Below, piece after piece: positions 53,194 through 62,339 of a DNA stretch of 64,000 nt. Under the pieces are notes generated by a model that searched no databases, was not told where the DNA came from, and saw only the letters and a program-made list of their open reading frames with translations. The stretch covers positions 1-64,000 of the forward strand of contig NZ_JACDNP010000011.1 of the NCBI RefSeq assembly GCF_013839425.1, in the 5' to 3' direction. This stretch comes from Halorhabdus salina (lineage in GTDB: Archaea; Halobacteriota; Halobacteria; Halobacteriales; Haloarculaceae). The position numbers were made by a program, and so were the translations under genes. Every line of letters begins with the position of its first letter. Position 1 is the first letter of the stretch.

Positions 53194-53456
53194 GGTTCAA
53201 TTCCCATCCGGCCCGTGAGACTTCTGCGAACGACAGTGAGCAGTGTCGAACACATGCGGTGGGAATTGAAGCCGGGAAGTCGCAGCCCCGGAAGCGCAGC
53301 GAACGCAGTGAGCGAGCATCCCGGAACGTCTTCACTCGGTTCAATTTCTGAACGACGCCAGCGTCGTTCAGCGTTCGCGGATTCGTCGAATCCGCTCACT
53401 CCCATCCGGCCCGTGAGACTTCTGCGAACGACAGTGAGTCGTGTCGAACGCATGCG
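53194..53456. repeat. Repeated tRNA-Lys 3' ends with shared flank
   Basis: The last 22 bases of the tRNA recur at 53194-53215, and the last 13-14 recur at 53400-53413. Both copies are followed by the same flank of about 45 bases (TGAGACTTCTGCGAACGACA, GTGAG, then GTGTCGAAC.CATGCGG) with few differences, a period of about 198 bases. The sequence between them contains hairpins such as AACGACG-CCAG-CGTCGTT and GCGGATTC-GT-CGAATCCGC. No gene is present in 52982-53525. The pattern fits scars of elements that integrated at the tRNA gene. Confidence 0.7.
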
Positions 53457-53525
53457 GAGAAATTAGTGGAGACTTGAAGCGTGCGGGAGACAGGATTGAA
53501 CGATCTATGGGGCCTCTGACGGACT

Positions 53526-54197
53526 TCAGCGAACCTGATCGAGCGCGGCCAGGGCCTCTGCAGCTTCCCGAACGGTTTCGAGTGCGTCACGCGCCCGCCG
53601 TGGGTCGTCGGTAGTTTCGGCCTGCCGGGCGAACGTAGCCAAAGTCTTGACCAGTGATTCACGGGCCGACTGGAGGTTGCCTGCGGGTGCCTCAGACGCG
53701 CGCTCAGTCTGCTCGCGTCCGGTCGTTGGATCGATCGTCGGCACTTCGACTCGATCAGCCTCCGGTGTCGCTGTGCCGCTGGCGGGATGGGCTCCCGAGG
53801 ACCCCGGTTGCGGTGCCGAGGGCTGGTCATCGGCTGTTCCCTGTTCCCGGGTTTCGCTCACAGGCTCAGTTTGTGCCTCCACGCTAGACTGGTCCGGTGT
53901 CCCCGACCGGTCCGTTTCGGCTTGAGTGTTGGCGGCCGCGGATTGGGCTTGCTGGTCGGCCTGCTCGTCGGTCGCCCCTCCGTCATCGGCCTCGACCGAT
54001 TGCTGGCAGGTGGGACAGAATTCCTGGCCGTCGTACCGGAAGATGGGGTCGCCACACTGCTCACAGTGGCCGTCGGTCATCGTCGCCCCTTTCAGGAGAA
54101 GGTCGCTCATGTGTTCGGTCGCCTCGCGCTTGCGTTGCTCCTGTTCGTACTGCTCGCGCAAGCGTTCCCGCTCGGCTTCCTCATCGAAGTCACTCAT
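53526..54197 (-). CDS. SSSCA1/Auto_anti-p27-type zinc protein
   Basis: The 223-residue protein starts MSDFDEEAERERLREQYEQ, a charged helix, followed by HMSDLLLKGATMTDGHCEQCGDP and FRYDGQEFCPTCQ. This is the zinc-binding p27 domain (CxxC...CxxC) shared by archaea and eukaryotes. A disordered acidic Gln/Ser/Thr-rich middle (about 80-170) leads to a C-terminal helical segment. The domain's archaeal role is unclear. ATG 54197 begins the usual first helix. Confidence 0.8.
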   Translation of the reverse strand: MSDFDEEAERERLREQYEQEQRKREATEHMSDLLLKGATMTDGHCEQCGDPIFRYDGQEFCPTCQQSVEADDGGATDEQADQQAQSAAANTQAETDRSGTPDQSSVEAQTEPVSETREQGTADDQPSAPQPGSSGAHPASGTATPEADRVEVPTIDPTTGREQTERASEAPAGNLQSARESLVKTLATFARQAETTDDPRRARDALETVREAAEALAALDQVR

Positions 54198-54379
54198 ATG
54201 CGTATCTAGGGCTGTCCAACGGGCATAGACGTTGCGACCCACACGCAGGGATACCGCCGGCGTCTGATCGGAACGCGACAAAGAGCAAGACTGGGGGCGG
54301 ATCTGTCGATTCACCGCGGGTGTAGACGAAGCGATCGTTTCGATGCCGTGTCAACTGCATCTATGCAGGTAGGCCACAG

Positions 54380-54417
54380 AGCACGGAGACACGAACACGG
54401 AGACACGAACACGGAGA
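54380..54417. repeat. 14-bp tandem repeat, about 2.7 copies
   Basis: The unit CACGGAGACACGAA is repeated perfectly at 54380-54393 and 54394-54407 and partly at 54408-54417. It lies just before the permease remnant and encodes nothing recognisable. It may be a slippage product. Confidence 0.7.
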
Positions 54418-54419
54418 CA

Positions 54420-54790
54420 GAAGGCGACTCACTCGTCGAATACGGCATCGAGGATCACCCACCGGTGGGTCGATCAGTCCTGCTGGGGATCCAGAACACC
54501 CTGCCGATCGGGGCGAACATTGTGGTGCCGCTGGTCCTGGTAGACCTGATGGAAATGCGCGCCGACGTGACCGTGAACTGCGTCAGACCCTGCTTCGTCG
54601 CCAGGGGGTCCAGCTGGCCGTCGGTGGCATCATTGCCTTCGTCTACGGCATCGGGCACGCGCGAGGAACGTGGCTTGGTCGCTTGAGAGGAGTGACCGAG
54701 GGCAAAGACGAGGTCACGTCGGCAGTCGAATGGGTGTCGGAACGCGTCGGCGTCAAACCACCGTTCTCGGGAGGCGAAGTCGAATCAGTG
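54420..54790 (+). pseudogene. Permease N-terminal remnant joined to an unknown coding fragment
   Basis: Translation from about 54432 reads SLVEYGIEDHPPVGRSVLLG, then IQNTLPIGANIVVPLVLVD, which matches the start of xanthine/uracil permeases (nucleobase:cation symporters) up to the first helix. From about 54575 a different frame reads ELRQTLLRRQGVQLAVGGII, then AFVYGIGHARGTWLGRL, a membrane-helix C-terminal fragment that I do not recognise. It runs into the 3' end of the opposite sugar porter at 54791. Both are broken. The permease lost nearly all of its length. Confidence 0.55.
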
Positions 54791-56170
54791 TCAGTCTGTC
54801 AGCGAGACGTTATCCCGGAGGTCGCTTTCGATCGCTTCCAGGGACCGGCCTTTCGTCTCGGGGACGAGTCCGTAAGTAAAGGCAAAGGCCACCGCGCTGA
54901 AGACGCCGAACAGCCAGAACGTCGCCGACGGGCCGATGTTAGCGGTCAGGATCGGGAACGACAGCGCGACTGCCAGGTTGGCAACCCAGTTGGTGACCGT
55001 TGCGATCCCCTCGGCGGACCCGCGGACGGCAAGCGGGTAGATCTCCGAGATGAGCAACCAGAAGACCGGGCCCAGTCCGATCGCGAAGAAGGAGATATAC
55101 AGCATGAGACAGATCGTCGCCGTGATACTGAGGACGCCAGAGAGGCCCGGAAGGTAGAAGACGACACCCAGGATCGCCAGTGTGACCGTCATGCCAGCAG
55201 TCCCGACGAGCAACAGCGCCCGACGGCCGACCCGGTCGATGTACACCATCGCGACGACGGTCATCGCGACGTTGACGACGCCGATCCCGACAGTCGCGAG
55301 GATCGAAGCCGCGCTCCCGATGCCAGTCGATTCGAGGATCGTCGGCGCGTAGTACATCACGGCGTTGATCCCGGTGATCTGCTGGAGGATCGCCAGGCCG
55401 ATCCCGACGATGAGTGCCGGGCGCAGCCAGGGTTCGAAGAGTTGCTGGAGACGCGTCCCGGATTCACGCTCGACAGTCTCTCTGATCTCTTCGAGTTCTT
55501 GCTCGACACTTCCCTGTCGGGTCCGCCGGAGCACCGCTTTGGCGCGTTCGGGCTTGCCGTGGCTGTAAAGCCACCGCGGGCTCTCGGGCATCTTCAGGAC
55601 GCCGATCCCGAGGATAACCGCGGGGACCATGCCGGCCCCGAGCATCCACCGCCACGCGCCGCTGCCGGCAAAGGCGTAGTTCACGAAGTACGACAAAAGG
55701 ATACCAATCGTGACCATTAGCTGGTGCATCGAGGTAAGGGCACCACGGATTCGTGGCGGCGCGATCTCGGAGATGTACAGCGGGCCCACGACGGAGGCAA
55801 AGCCGATCGCGAGGCCGTCGATGAGTCGGCCAGCCACGAGGACGGGTACCGTCGGCGCAACGGCCATCAGGAACGAGCCCGCGAAGAACACGCCAGCCGA
55901 CAGCATGATGAGCCGTCGCCGTCCCATGCGGTCGGCCAGCCGTCCGCCCAGTGCCGCCCCGGTCGCGGCACCTGCCATCGCCCCACTCACGACGATGCCC
56001 TCGACCAGCGCCGACATCTGGAAGGTATCGTTGATGAACAGGATCGCCCCGGAGATGATCCCGGTGTCGAAACCAAAGAGCAAGCCGTTCAACGCGGCCA
56101 TCGCCGAGACCAGGTACACGAACCGATCCCCATCGCCACTCAATACGTTTTGAACGACAGTTGTCGACAT
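54791..56170 (-). CDS. Sugar porter family MFS transporter
   Basis: The 459-residue protein has twelve helices and the sugar porter signatures: GGRLADRMGRRRLI after helix 2, PESPRWLYSHGKPERA at the end of helix 6, VYIDRVGRRALL in the second half and LVPETKGRSLEAIE at the C-terminus. QQITGINAVMYYAPTI in helix 7 is the sugar-binding segment. It probably imports a hexose or pentose with H+ or Na+. It is the nearest confident gene on the same strand as fbp, about 1 kb apart. Confidence 0.93.
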   Translation of the reverse strand: MSTTVVQNVLSGDGDRFVYLVSAMAALNGLLFGFDTGIISGAILFINDTFQMSALVEGIVVSGAMAGAATGAALGGRLADRMGRRRLIMLSAGVFFAGSFLMAVAPTVPVLVAGRLIDGLAIGFASVVGPLYISEIAPPRIRGALTSMHQLMVTIGILLSYFVNYAFAGSGAWRWMLGAGMVPAVILGIGVLKMPESPRWLYSHGKPERAKAVLRRTRQGSVEQELEEIRETVERESGTRLQQLFEPWLRPALIVGIGLAILQQITGINAVMYYAPTILESTGIGSAASILATVGIGVVNVAMTVVAMVYIDRVGRRALLLVGTAGMTVTLAILGVVFYLPGLSGVLSITATICLMLYISFFAIGLGPVFWLLISEIYPLAVRGSAEGIATVTNWVANLAVALSFPILTANIGPSATFWLFGVFSAVAFAFTYGLVPETKGRSLEAIESDLRDNVSLTD

Positions 56171-57174
56171 ACAGTCCCGCGATCGCCAATTGTCACGGTT
56201 AAGCCCTCCGGGGATTCCCGCATAATACTGTGAGGGTCAATTATGGCTGTTTTCGGTTCGATAAAGGTCCCGAAAAATAAAATATAGAAGTAGATGTTCG
56301 GCGTCTTTTTTACCAGACTGGAAAGTGTTCCCACCCCGCAGATCCGCCGATCGATAGCCGACACTTGCTCGCGCGCGGTGTAGAATAGTGTTTTCGTCCG
56401 TCACCCGAACGCGATCGATAGCGTTCGAACGTGCGTCGGTGCACGGTAGGCCAGGGACGTCGTCACAGTCATACATCGGCCACAACTGGCAACACAGCCG
56501 CGGGATTGTGGGGCCGCTCGGACCGATAGCGTCTGCCGTCATCGAGTACGAAACAGGCGTTCCGCCGGCCATCCTCGATGACACGGCTGTTCGGGTCGAT
56601 AGCGACGTCGATCAGTCCCTCGAGAACGGTGATATCGATCGTCTCGGCCGCCAGATTCACTCCCGGCACGCGGCCCGTCGTGATCCACTCGTCGGGGACC
56701 CCGCCGGTCGGCGCGGGACACGAGCCAGTCGCGGTCGACTGTCTAGAACACAACCCGCTCTGTCGCCCGAACAGAAGGCCGATCACGCCGCCGACGGAAA
56801 GCATCAACAGGGCCGGCGAGACGGCCTATCTACGCGTGAGTCGCCGGAGCCGAGAGTTGCGTCGTGTGCGTCCCTGACTCTGTAACTGTGGCAGGATCGT
56901 CGACGGGATAGACGCCGTCGCCGGGTCCGACCGGCAGCCGAGAGGATCGGGTACCGTCAACGGCTCGGCCGTTTCGCGTCCCCATCACGTCAGCCTCGAC
57001 GACGAGAGCGGTCCGAAGTTGCCTGGGCGTCCTGCCGTGCTGGTCGTCGATCCGGGCGGCGTCGGCTGCTGCCCGAATTCCTGCTCGCCGAAGTTTCGTG
57101 GACACAACACCGCGTGTGTACGGGGCCAGCGTTCGAATCGAGACCGACAGCCAGAATGGCGCTCTGTCAGTCAA
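56171..57174. other. One-kilobase interval without a confident gene
   Basis: Minus-strand frames here are short and interrupted. One (56469-56807) has a hydrophobic start and a segment ETIDITVLEGLIDVAIDPNS that looks protein-like. Another, starting with TTG at 57174 right after the fbp stop, contains RRAGIRAAADAARIDDQHG and YPVDDPATVTESGTHTT. Neither matches a family I recognise. They may be pieces of one or two decayed genes that once followed fbp. An AT-rich stretch at 56260-56310 may hold a promoter or terminator. Confidence 0.45.
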
Positions 57175-58059
57175 TTATCGGGCGTCTTCGAAGCGCTCGA
57201 CGAGCGGTTCGTTGCCGATAGCCAGCGGCGACCTGGCGTGCAGATTCTCGACCGACGAATCCAACAAAGAGCCGGTCTCATCCGAGGATGCCCCGCCGGC
57301 AGCCTCGACGATGTAGCTGACTGGGACCGCTTCGAACTGGTGACGTGGCTTGCCGTTCGGATAAGACTCGACCGACGGGTAGGCGTAGATACCGCCGTTG
57401 GCAAGAATTCGCGGGAGATCCATGATTACCGCGCCGGTATACCGGAGTTTGTACTCGTTTCGGACCGCATCGGCAAAGGCCTGGAAGTCCTCGTCCCACT
57501 CCCACTCGCGCCCGCCAAGGGCGAAGATCGTCGGCTCGTCGGGGACGGTTACGTCCGAGCGCAGTACCGTCGGCGTCCCGCCTTCGAGAAGATACTCCGT
57601 GACGGTGTGGTTGCGAGCGGTGATCATCACCGTCGTCGGACCGAAGGTGACGACTGCCGCGGCGATCAGGTCCGCCCCCGCCGCGGGAAGCGGGGCGTCG
57701 TAGATCCCGACGATCGTGCCGAGACCGTTGTTCGACGCCAGATTTCCGGAGCCATCGAGCGGATCGACAGCGACCGAGAGGCCGTCGCCGTCGCCGACCA
57801 CACCTTCCCGTTCCTCGCTGGCGTAGGCACCGACGCCCTCGAGGGCGAGTAGGCGCTCTCCGAGGACGCGATCCGTGAACAGATCTGCCGCCAATTGGGT
57901 CTCGCCACTGGGGTTCTCGGAATCGACAGCGTGCCGGTGGGATCCGAGTGCGTCCCTGATCGCGGGCGTCGTTGCGGCGACCGTCGTGAAAATTCGAGTG
58001 ACGGCAGTCCGGGTCTTCTCGGGATCCGTCTCTTTGGCTCCGGCGTCGATAACCGGCAT
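57175..58059 (-). CDS. fbp: Fructose-1,6-bisphosphatase, class I
   Basis: The 294-residue enzyme removes the 1-phosphate in gluconeogenesis. The metal-binding motif is VDPLDGSGNLASNNGLGTIV, with the Glu pair in ASEEREG before it and the substrate segment KLRYTGAVIMDLPRILANGG. YPNGKPRHQFEAVP precedes the C-terminal Glu-containing VEAAGGASS. This bacterial-type class I form is found in several haloarchaea. ATG 58059 (MPVIDAGAKETDPEK) is chosen. It lies 106 bases after metY on the same strand. Confidence 0.92.
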   Translation of the reverse strand: MPVIDAGAKETDPEKTRTAVTRIFTTVAATTPAIRDALGSHRHAVDSENPSGETQLAADLFTDRVLGERLLALEGVGAYASEEREGVVGDGDGLSVAVDPLDGSGNLASNNGLGTIVGIYDAPLPAAGADLIAAAVVTFGPTTVMITARNHTVTEYLLEGGTPTVLRSDVTVPDEPTIFALGGREWEWDEDFQAFADAVRNEYKLRYTGAVIMDLPRILANGGIYAYPSVESYPNGKPRHQFEAVPVSYIVEAAGGASSDETGSLLDSSVENLHARSPLAIGNEPLVERFEDAR

Positions 58060-58165
58060 TGTACGTGATCGGAACGCGACCCCGGTATTGAGGCTTGTGA
58101 ATTCGGCGACCTGTTCCAGCTGTAAAACGTTGTCACACCGCAACCGTCATCAACGGATCGAGGTG

Positions 58166-59461
58166 CTACCGCGTCGACCAGGCGATCGCCTGGTCGAGGT
58201 CGTGAATGATGTCGTCACGATCTTCGAGGCCAACCGACAGCCGCACCATATCGTCGGTGACGCCGGCGGCAGCCTTCTCGTCGTCGGTAAGTTGCTGGTG
58301 GGTCGTCGAGGCCGGGTGGATGATCAGCGTCTTGGCGTCGCCGACGTTCGCGAGCAGACTGGCGAGTTCGGTCGATTCGACCGTGTTGCGGGCGGCCTCG
58401 TAGCCGGCTTCGAGCCCGAACGTGATCATGCCACCGTAGCCACCCTCGAGGTACTTGCTGGCTTCCTCGTACGTTTCGTGGCTCTCCAGACCGGGGTAGT
58501 TGACCCACGCGACGTCATCGTGGTCGTCCAAGAACTCGGCAACAGCGAGTGCGTTCTCGCTGTGGCGCTCCATCCGCATCGGCAGCGTTTCCAGGCCCTG
58601 GATGGTCTCCCAGGCGTCGAAGGGGGCCTGCTGGTTGCCCAGGTCTCGCAAGCCGCGGGCGATCGCGGCGTAGGTGAACGCGGCCTCGCCAAAGCGCTCC
58701 CGGAAGTTGACGCCGTGGTAAGCCGGGTTGTCCTGTGCGATCTCGGGGTACTTCTCGGCGTACTCGTCCCAGGGGAACGAGCCACCGTCGACGAGGATAC
58801 CGCCGACGGTCGTCCCGGAGCCGTGGATCCACTTCGTCGTCGAGTTCCAGACGAGATCCGCACCGTGCTCGATCGGATTCGAGAGATACGGCGTCGCGAA
58901 CGTGTTGTCGACGAACAGCGGGACGCCGTGATCGTGGGCGATGTCGGCGATCCGCTCGATATCCGGCGTCACGAGCGCGGGATTGCCGATGGTTTCGAGG
59001 TGAACGTAGGCAGTGTCGTCGTCGATGGCCTCGTCGTAGGCCTCGTAATCGAGCGTGTCGACGAATCGGGCCTCGACGCCGTTGCGTGGCGCAGTGTGGG
59101 TGAAGTAGGTGTACGTCCCGCCGTACAGCGCCGAGGCAGTGACGATGTTGTCTCCGACATCTGCAAGCAAGAAGGTCGCCAAGTTGAGTGCGGCCATCCC
59201 CGAGGACGTGGCGACGGCACCGACGCCACCCTCGAGTTTCGCTAAGCGCTGCTGGAGGAGGGAGTTGGTCGGGTTCATCAGCCGCGAGTAGATGTGACCC
59301 TCCTTCTCCAAGGCGAACTGCTTTGCCGCGTCTTCACTGTCCTCGAAAACGTAGCTGGTCGTCTGATAGAGCGGCGGGGCGCGTGCGCCCGTCGCCGCGT
59401 CGGGTTCCTCCTGCCCGACGTGCAATGCGTCCGTGTGGAAGCCGCGATCGTCGTCGCTCAT
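58166..59461 (-). CDS. metY: O-acetylhomoserine sulfhydrylase type PLP enzyme
   Basis: The 431-residue enzyme belongs to the Cys/Met metabolism PLP family. The PLP lysine is in NSTTKWIHGSGTTVGG (near residue 210). Other landmarks are TTSYVFEDSEDAAKQFAL, SSGMAALNLATFLLADVGD and the FVDNTFATPYLSNPIEHGAD aspartate region. The C-terminus has LIIHPASTTHQQL and VRLSVGLEDRDDIIHDLDQA. It forms homocysteine from O-acetylhomoserine and sulfide. TATA-like CTTATACA lies near 59488-59495, about 30 bases before ATG 59461. Confidence 0.93.
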   Translation of the reverse strand: MSDDDRGFHTDALHVGQEEPDAATGARAPPLYQTTSYVFEDSEDAAKQFALEKEGHIYSRLMNPTNSLLQQRLAKLEGGVGAVATSSGMAALNLATFLLADVGDNIVTASALYGGTYTYFTHTAPRNGVEARFVDTLDYEAYDEAIDDDTAYVHLETIGNPALVTPDIERIADIAHDHGVPLFVDNTFATPYLSNPIEHGADLVWNSTTKWIHGSGTTVGGILVDGGSFPWDEYAEKYPEIAQDNPAYHGVNFRERFGEAAFTYAAIARGLRDLGNQQAPFDAWETIQGLETLPMRMERHSENALAVAEFLDDHDDVAWVNYPGLESHETYEEASKYLEGGYGGMITFGLEAGYEAARNTVESTELASLLANVGDAKTLIIHPASTTHQQLTDDEKAAAGVTDDMVRLSVGLEDRDDIIHDLDQAIAWSTR

Positions 59462-59592
59462 AGCGACTGGACCTACGGCACCATCCGTTGTATAAGTGCG
59501 GTACCGCCCCCCGGATTGGCCGCCGTCGGCGACAGCCGTCGAGATTCGCCGGTATCGAAACGCGCCCACGTGACCGTCGCGACACAGCTACG

Positions 59593-59688
59593 GTCATCCG
59601 AACATCCTCATGCACAGTCATCCGAACATCCTGATCCACAATCACCCGAACATCCTGAACCACAGTCACCCGAACGTCCGGATCGTCA
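59593..59688. repeat. 24-bp tandem repeat, four copies, at the polD stop
   Basis: Four adjacent 24-base units lie at 59593-59616, 59617-59640, 59641-59664 and 59665-59688. Each has the core TC(A/C)(T/C)CCGAAC(A/G)TCC. The last unit overlaps the end of the DNA polymerase D small-subunit gene and includes its stop codon. On the minus strand the other three units repeat the FG-stop ending in the same frame, so the gene end is multiplied. Confidence 0.9.
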
Positions 59689-61312
59689 GGAACTCGCCGG
59701 CGTCACTTTCGTCTAAGGAATCGAGGTGAACGATCGGCGCGTAGCCGACATCGGGGTCGATGTTGACGCTCTCCTGGAAGCCGGTCTGGCGCTGCCAGCA
59801 GGCGCTGTTGATCGTCAACACGTTGTGATAGGTGCCGTACCCGAGTTTGTGGACGTGCCCGGCGTGGAAAATATCCGGGACGTCGTCGATGATCATGTAG
59901 TCGCGTTCCTCCGGCGCAATCCGGGTGTGACCGCCAAACTGCGGGGCGACGTGGCGTTTCTTGAGGAGTTGCCCCATCGCTTTGTGGGGTTCGTCGTAAC
60001 TTGCCTTCTCCTCGGGCAGTTCGGCGATAACCTCATCGAGGGACACACCGTGATACATGAGCACGTCGACGCCTTCGACCGTGACCGTCGACGGGTTACC
60101 CGTAATCGTCGCGTCGTGGGCCGACATGATCTCTCGGAGTTCCTCGTCGAAGGCCGGCTGAGGTTCGGCCAGGCGGACGGCGTCGTGATTGCCCGGGATC
60201 ATCACGATCTCCATGTCCCCGGGCACGTCTTTGAGGTACTCGGCGAAGGCCTCGTACTGGTCGTATATGTCGATAATGTTCAGTTCCTCGTCCTGGTCGG
60301 GATAGACACCGACGCCCTCGACCATGTCGCCGCCGATCAGGAGATATTCGACGTGACTGGCCGCCGGTTCGTGCAGCCAGGCGGCGAACTCCTGCCAGGC
60401 AGTCTCGTCGAACTCCTGGCTGCCAACGTGAAGGTCGCTGATCAGTGCGGCACTGACTGCTCGGTCGGCCGTCGACGGTTCGAACGTCCGCGGGATGTCG
60501 GGGAAGTAAAGGGAGTCAACAAAGAGGATCCCGCCGTCGTCGGCCAGCGTCCCCTCGACGGCGATGATCTCGTCGTAGAGAAGTTCGTCGACGAGGTCGG
60601 CGAACTCCCGATCTTTCATCACCAGTGCCGGGAAGGTGCCATTGGTGTCTTCGAGGTCGATCAACCAGTGACCGCTGGCCGTCGAGCGAATATCCGAGAC
60701 CATGCCGACGATCGCAGCCTCGCTCCCGCCCGGCATGGATTCGACGGCGTTGGTCGGCCGATGATTGACCCGGCCACGGAGTTGTCCCGACAGTCGTTCG
60801 TACCGATCCTTGAAGACGGCCAGAAAGTCGGCGTATTCGCCGGTCCCGGTCGAGCGGCCGGTGACATCTCCGGCGATTGCGGGCTCGATCGGGTCCCGCA
60901 CACTCGCGTCAGTAACCCCCTCCGTTTCGACTGGAGACACCCCACCATTGTCGATCGATTTCGGATCGGTATTTCCAGTTGAAACAGAGGGGGTCGATTG
61001 GGGCTGATCCGAAGCGTGGTGTTCACTGTCAGTGTTGTCGACATCGACGACGGGAGAATCCGGTACTGGACGGGAGTCATCGACGGCCTGGCGGGCATGG
61101 TCGACGGTTAGTTTGATTGCCGTATCGGGGACGGCTTCGAGTGCGCCTTCGATCGCGGCGTCAGTATCGGTCGCGTCCGCCAGAATCGTCACGGCTTCTC
61201 GATCCGCGTTGTACCCACGGCTCGCGAGTTCGTTGACGATTCTGGCGGGCGTCTCGCGAGGCACAGTTCCACTCGGGCCCCCAGTCAGCAAAAGCATGGC
61301 GGTCGGGGCCAT
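59666..61312 (-). CDS. polD1: DNA polymerase D small subunit (DP1)
   Basis: The 548-residue protein is the exonuclease subunit of archaeal PolD. A helical N-terminus (MAPTAMLLLTGGPSGTVPRE, then ARIVNELASRGYN) and acidic linker precede an OB fold (about 215-310). The Mre11-like phosphoesterase follows: ALISDLHVGSQEF, LLIGGDMVEGVG, IPGNHDAVRL, MYHGVSLDEV and HAGHVHKLGYG carry the metal-binding residues. The last residues TIRTFG lie in a 24-bp tandem repeat. ATG 61312 is chosen. It neighbours sec11 and orc1, the conserved oriC1 gene set. Confidence 0.95.
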   Translation of the reverse strand: MAPTAMLLLTGGPSGTVPRETPARIVNELASRGYNADREAVTILADATDTDAAIEGALEAVPDTAIKLTVDHARQAVDDSRPVPDSPVVDVDNTDSEHHASDQPQSTPSVSTGNTDPKSIDNGGVSPVETEGVTDASVRDPIEPAIAGDVTGRSTGTGEYADFLAVFKDRYERLSGQLRGRVNHRPTNAVESMPGGSEAAIVGMVSDIRSTASGHWLIDLEDTNGTFPALVMKDREFADLVDELLYDEIIAVEGTLADDGGILFVDSLYFPDIPRTFEPSTADRAVSAALISDLHVGSQEFDETAWQEFAAWLHEPAASHVEYLLIGGDMVEGVGVYPDQDEELNIIDIYDQYEAFAEYLKDVPGDMEIVMIPGNHDAVRLAEPQPAFDEELREIMSAHDATITGNPSTVTVEGVDVLMYHGVSLDEVIAELPEEKASYDEPHKAMGQLLKKRHVAPQFGGHTRIAPEERDYMIIDDVPDIFHAGHVHKLGYGTYHNVLTINSACWQRQTGFQESVNIDPDVGYAPIVHLDSLDESDAGEFLTIRTFG

Positions 61313-61427
61313 CCTCGGTTGATCCTGAATGTCCCCGTTCGACACGAAGAGCCTGCAGGAAAGGCCAGGCCTCAATGACACCCGCGAAGGGAAGAATTGT
61401 TACCGTCGGGGCCAAAACGGGGGTGCG

Positions 61428-62312
61428 ATGAGTGATCCCCCCGACGATAGCGAGCAGACTGGCCCCGGAGTCGATCGACACGGGGACCCTCCCAGATCTG
61501 ATCCCGATCGTGCGTATCCGGGGGGCACCCAAGACCGGCGATACGACGAGTCGACCCGAGGGAACGACGGCGTGTCGGGCGAACAGCACGACGAAGACTC
61601 GCCAGTCGTCCGCGACCGCACCCAGCCTGGCTCGACGAGTAGCGATCGGCCGCCCACGATGCCGGGAAGCGGGAACACATCGACGCGAGCCGACCGAATT
61701 TTACGTTACCTCTTCGATATCGCGAGCAGCATCTTCGTCGTCGCGGCGATCGGGGGACTGCTGTTTGCCGCCAGCGGTGTCTGGCCGCCACTGGTCGCCA
61801 TCGAGAGCGGCAGCATGAACCCGCACATGCAGAAAGGAGATCTGGTGTTCGTCATGGAAGAGCAGCGATTCCCCGGGGCTGGTGCTGAAAGCGAAAGTGG
61901 AGTTGTCACTGCCGCTGCCGGGGCCGATACCGGGTATCGAATGTTCGGTAAGTACGGTGACGTCATCGTTTATCAGCCGTACGGTAGTACCGAAGAGACA
62001 CCGATCATTCATCGGGCAATGCTCTGGGTGGATGAAGGCGAAAATTGGTACGAGAGAGCAGACTCGAAATACGTCGGGAACGCCGACTCCTGTGCGGAGC
62101 TGAACTACTGTCCGGCCCCACATGCCGGGTTCATCACGAAGGGAGACAACCCAGCCACGAACGATGTATACGATCAAGTGATGGGCCTCTCTAAGCCCGT
62201 CAAGCCATCCTGGATCATGGGGACGGCAGAAAAACGAATCCCGTGGCTCGGCCAGGTTCGATTGATGTCCGGCGCTGGCAGTGCCAGTTCGATCAACGCG
62301 ACTGGAAGCTGA
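61428..62312 (+). CDS. sec11: Signal peptidase I, archaeal type
   Basis: The 294-residue membrane protease removes signal peptides outside the membrane. A long acidic disordered N-terminus (about 1-85) precedes the anchor helix FDIASSIFVVAAIGGLLFA. The catalytic Ser129 is in ESGSMNPHM. The archaeal His replaces the bacterial lysine in PIIHRAMLWV, and the Asp follows in FITKGDNPATND. ATG 61428 (MSDPPDDSEQTG) is chosen. It is convergent with orc1 and divergent from polD1. Confidence 0.92.
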   Translation: MSDPPDDSEQTGPGVDRHGDPPRSDPDRAYPGGTQDRRYDESTRGNDGVSGEQHDEDSPVVRDRTQPGSTSSDRPPTMPGSGNTSTRADRILRYLFDIASSIFVVAAIGGLLFAASGVWPPLVAIESGSMNPHMQKGDLVFVMEEQRFPGAGAESESGVVTAAAGADTGYRMFGKYGDVIVYQPYGSTEETPIIHRAMLWVDEGENWYERADSKYVGNADSCAELNYCPAPHAGFITKGDNPATNDVYDQVMGLSKPVKPSWIMGTAEKRIPWLGQVRLMSGAGSASSINATGS

Positions 62313-62339
62313 GATTCGAAAGCCGTCGCCTCGGCAGTA

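Noticed and set aside
59593-59688. A possible CRISPR array
   Set aside because: The units are directly adjacent with no spacers, and they overlap the polymerase gene end. It is a simple tandem repeat.
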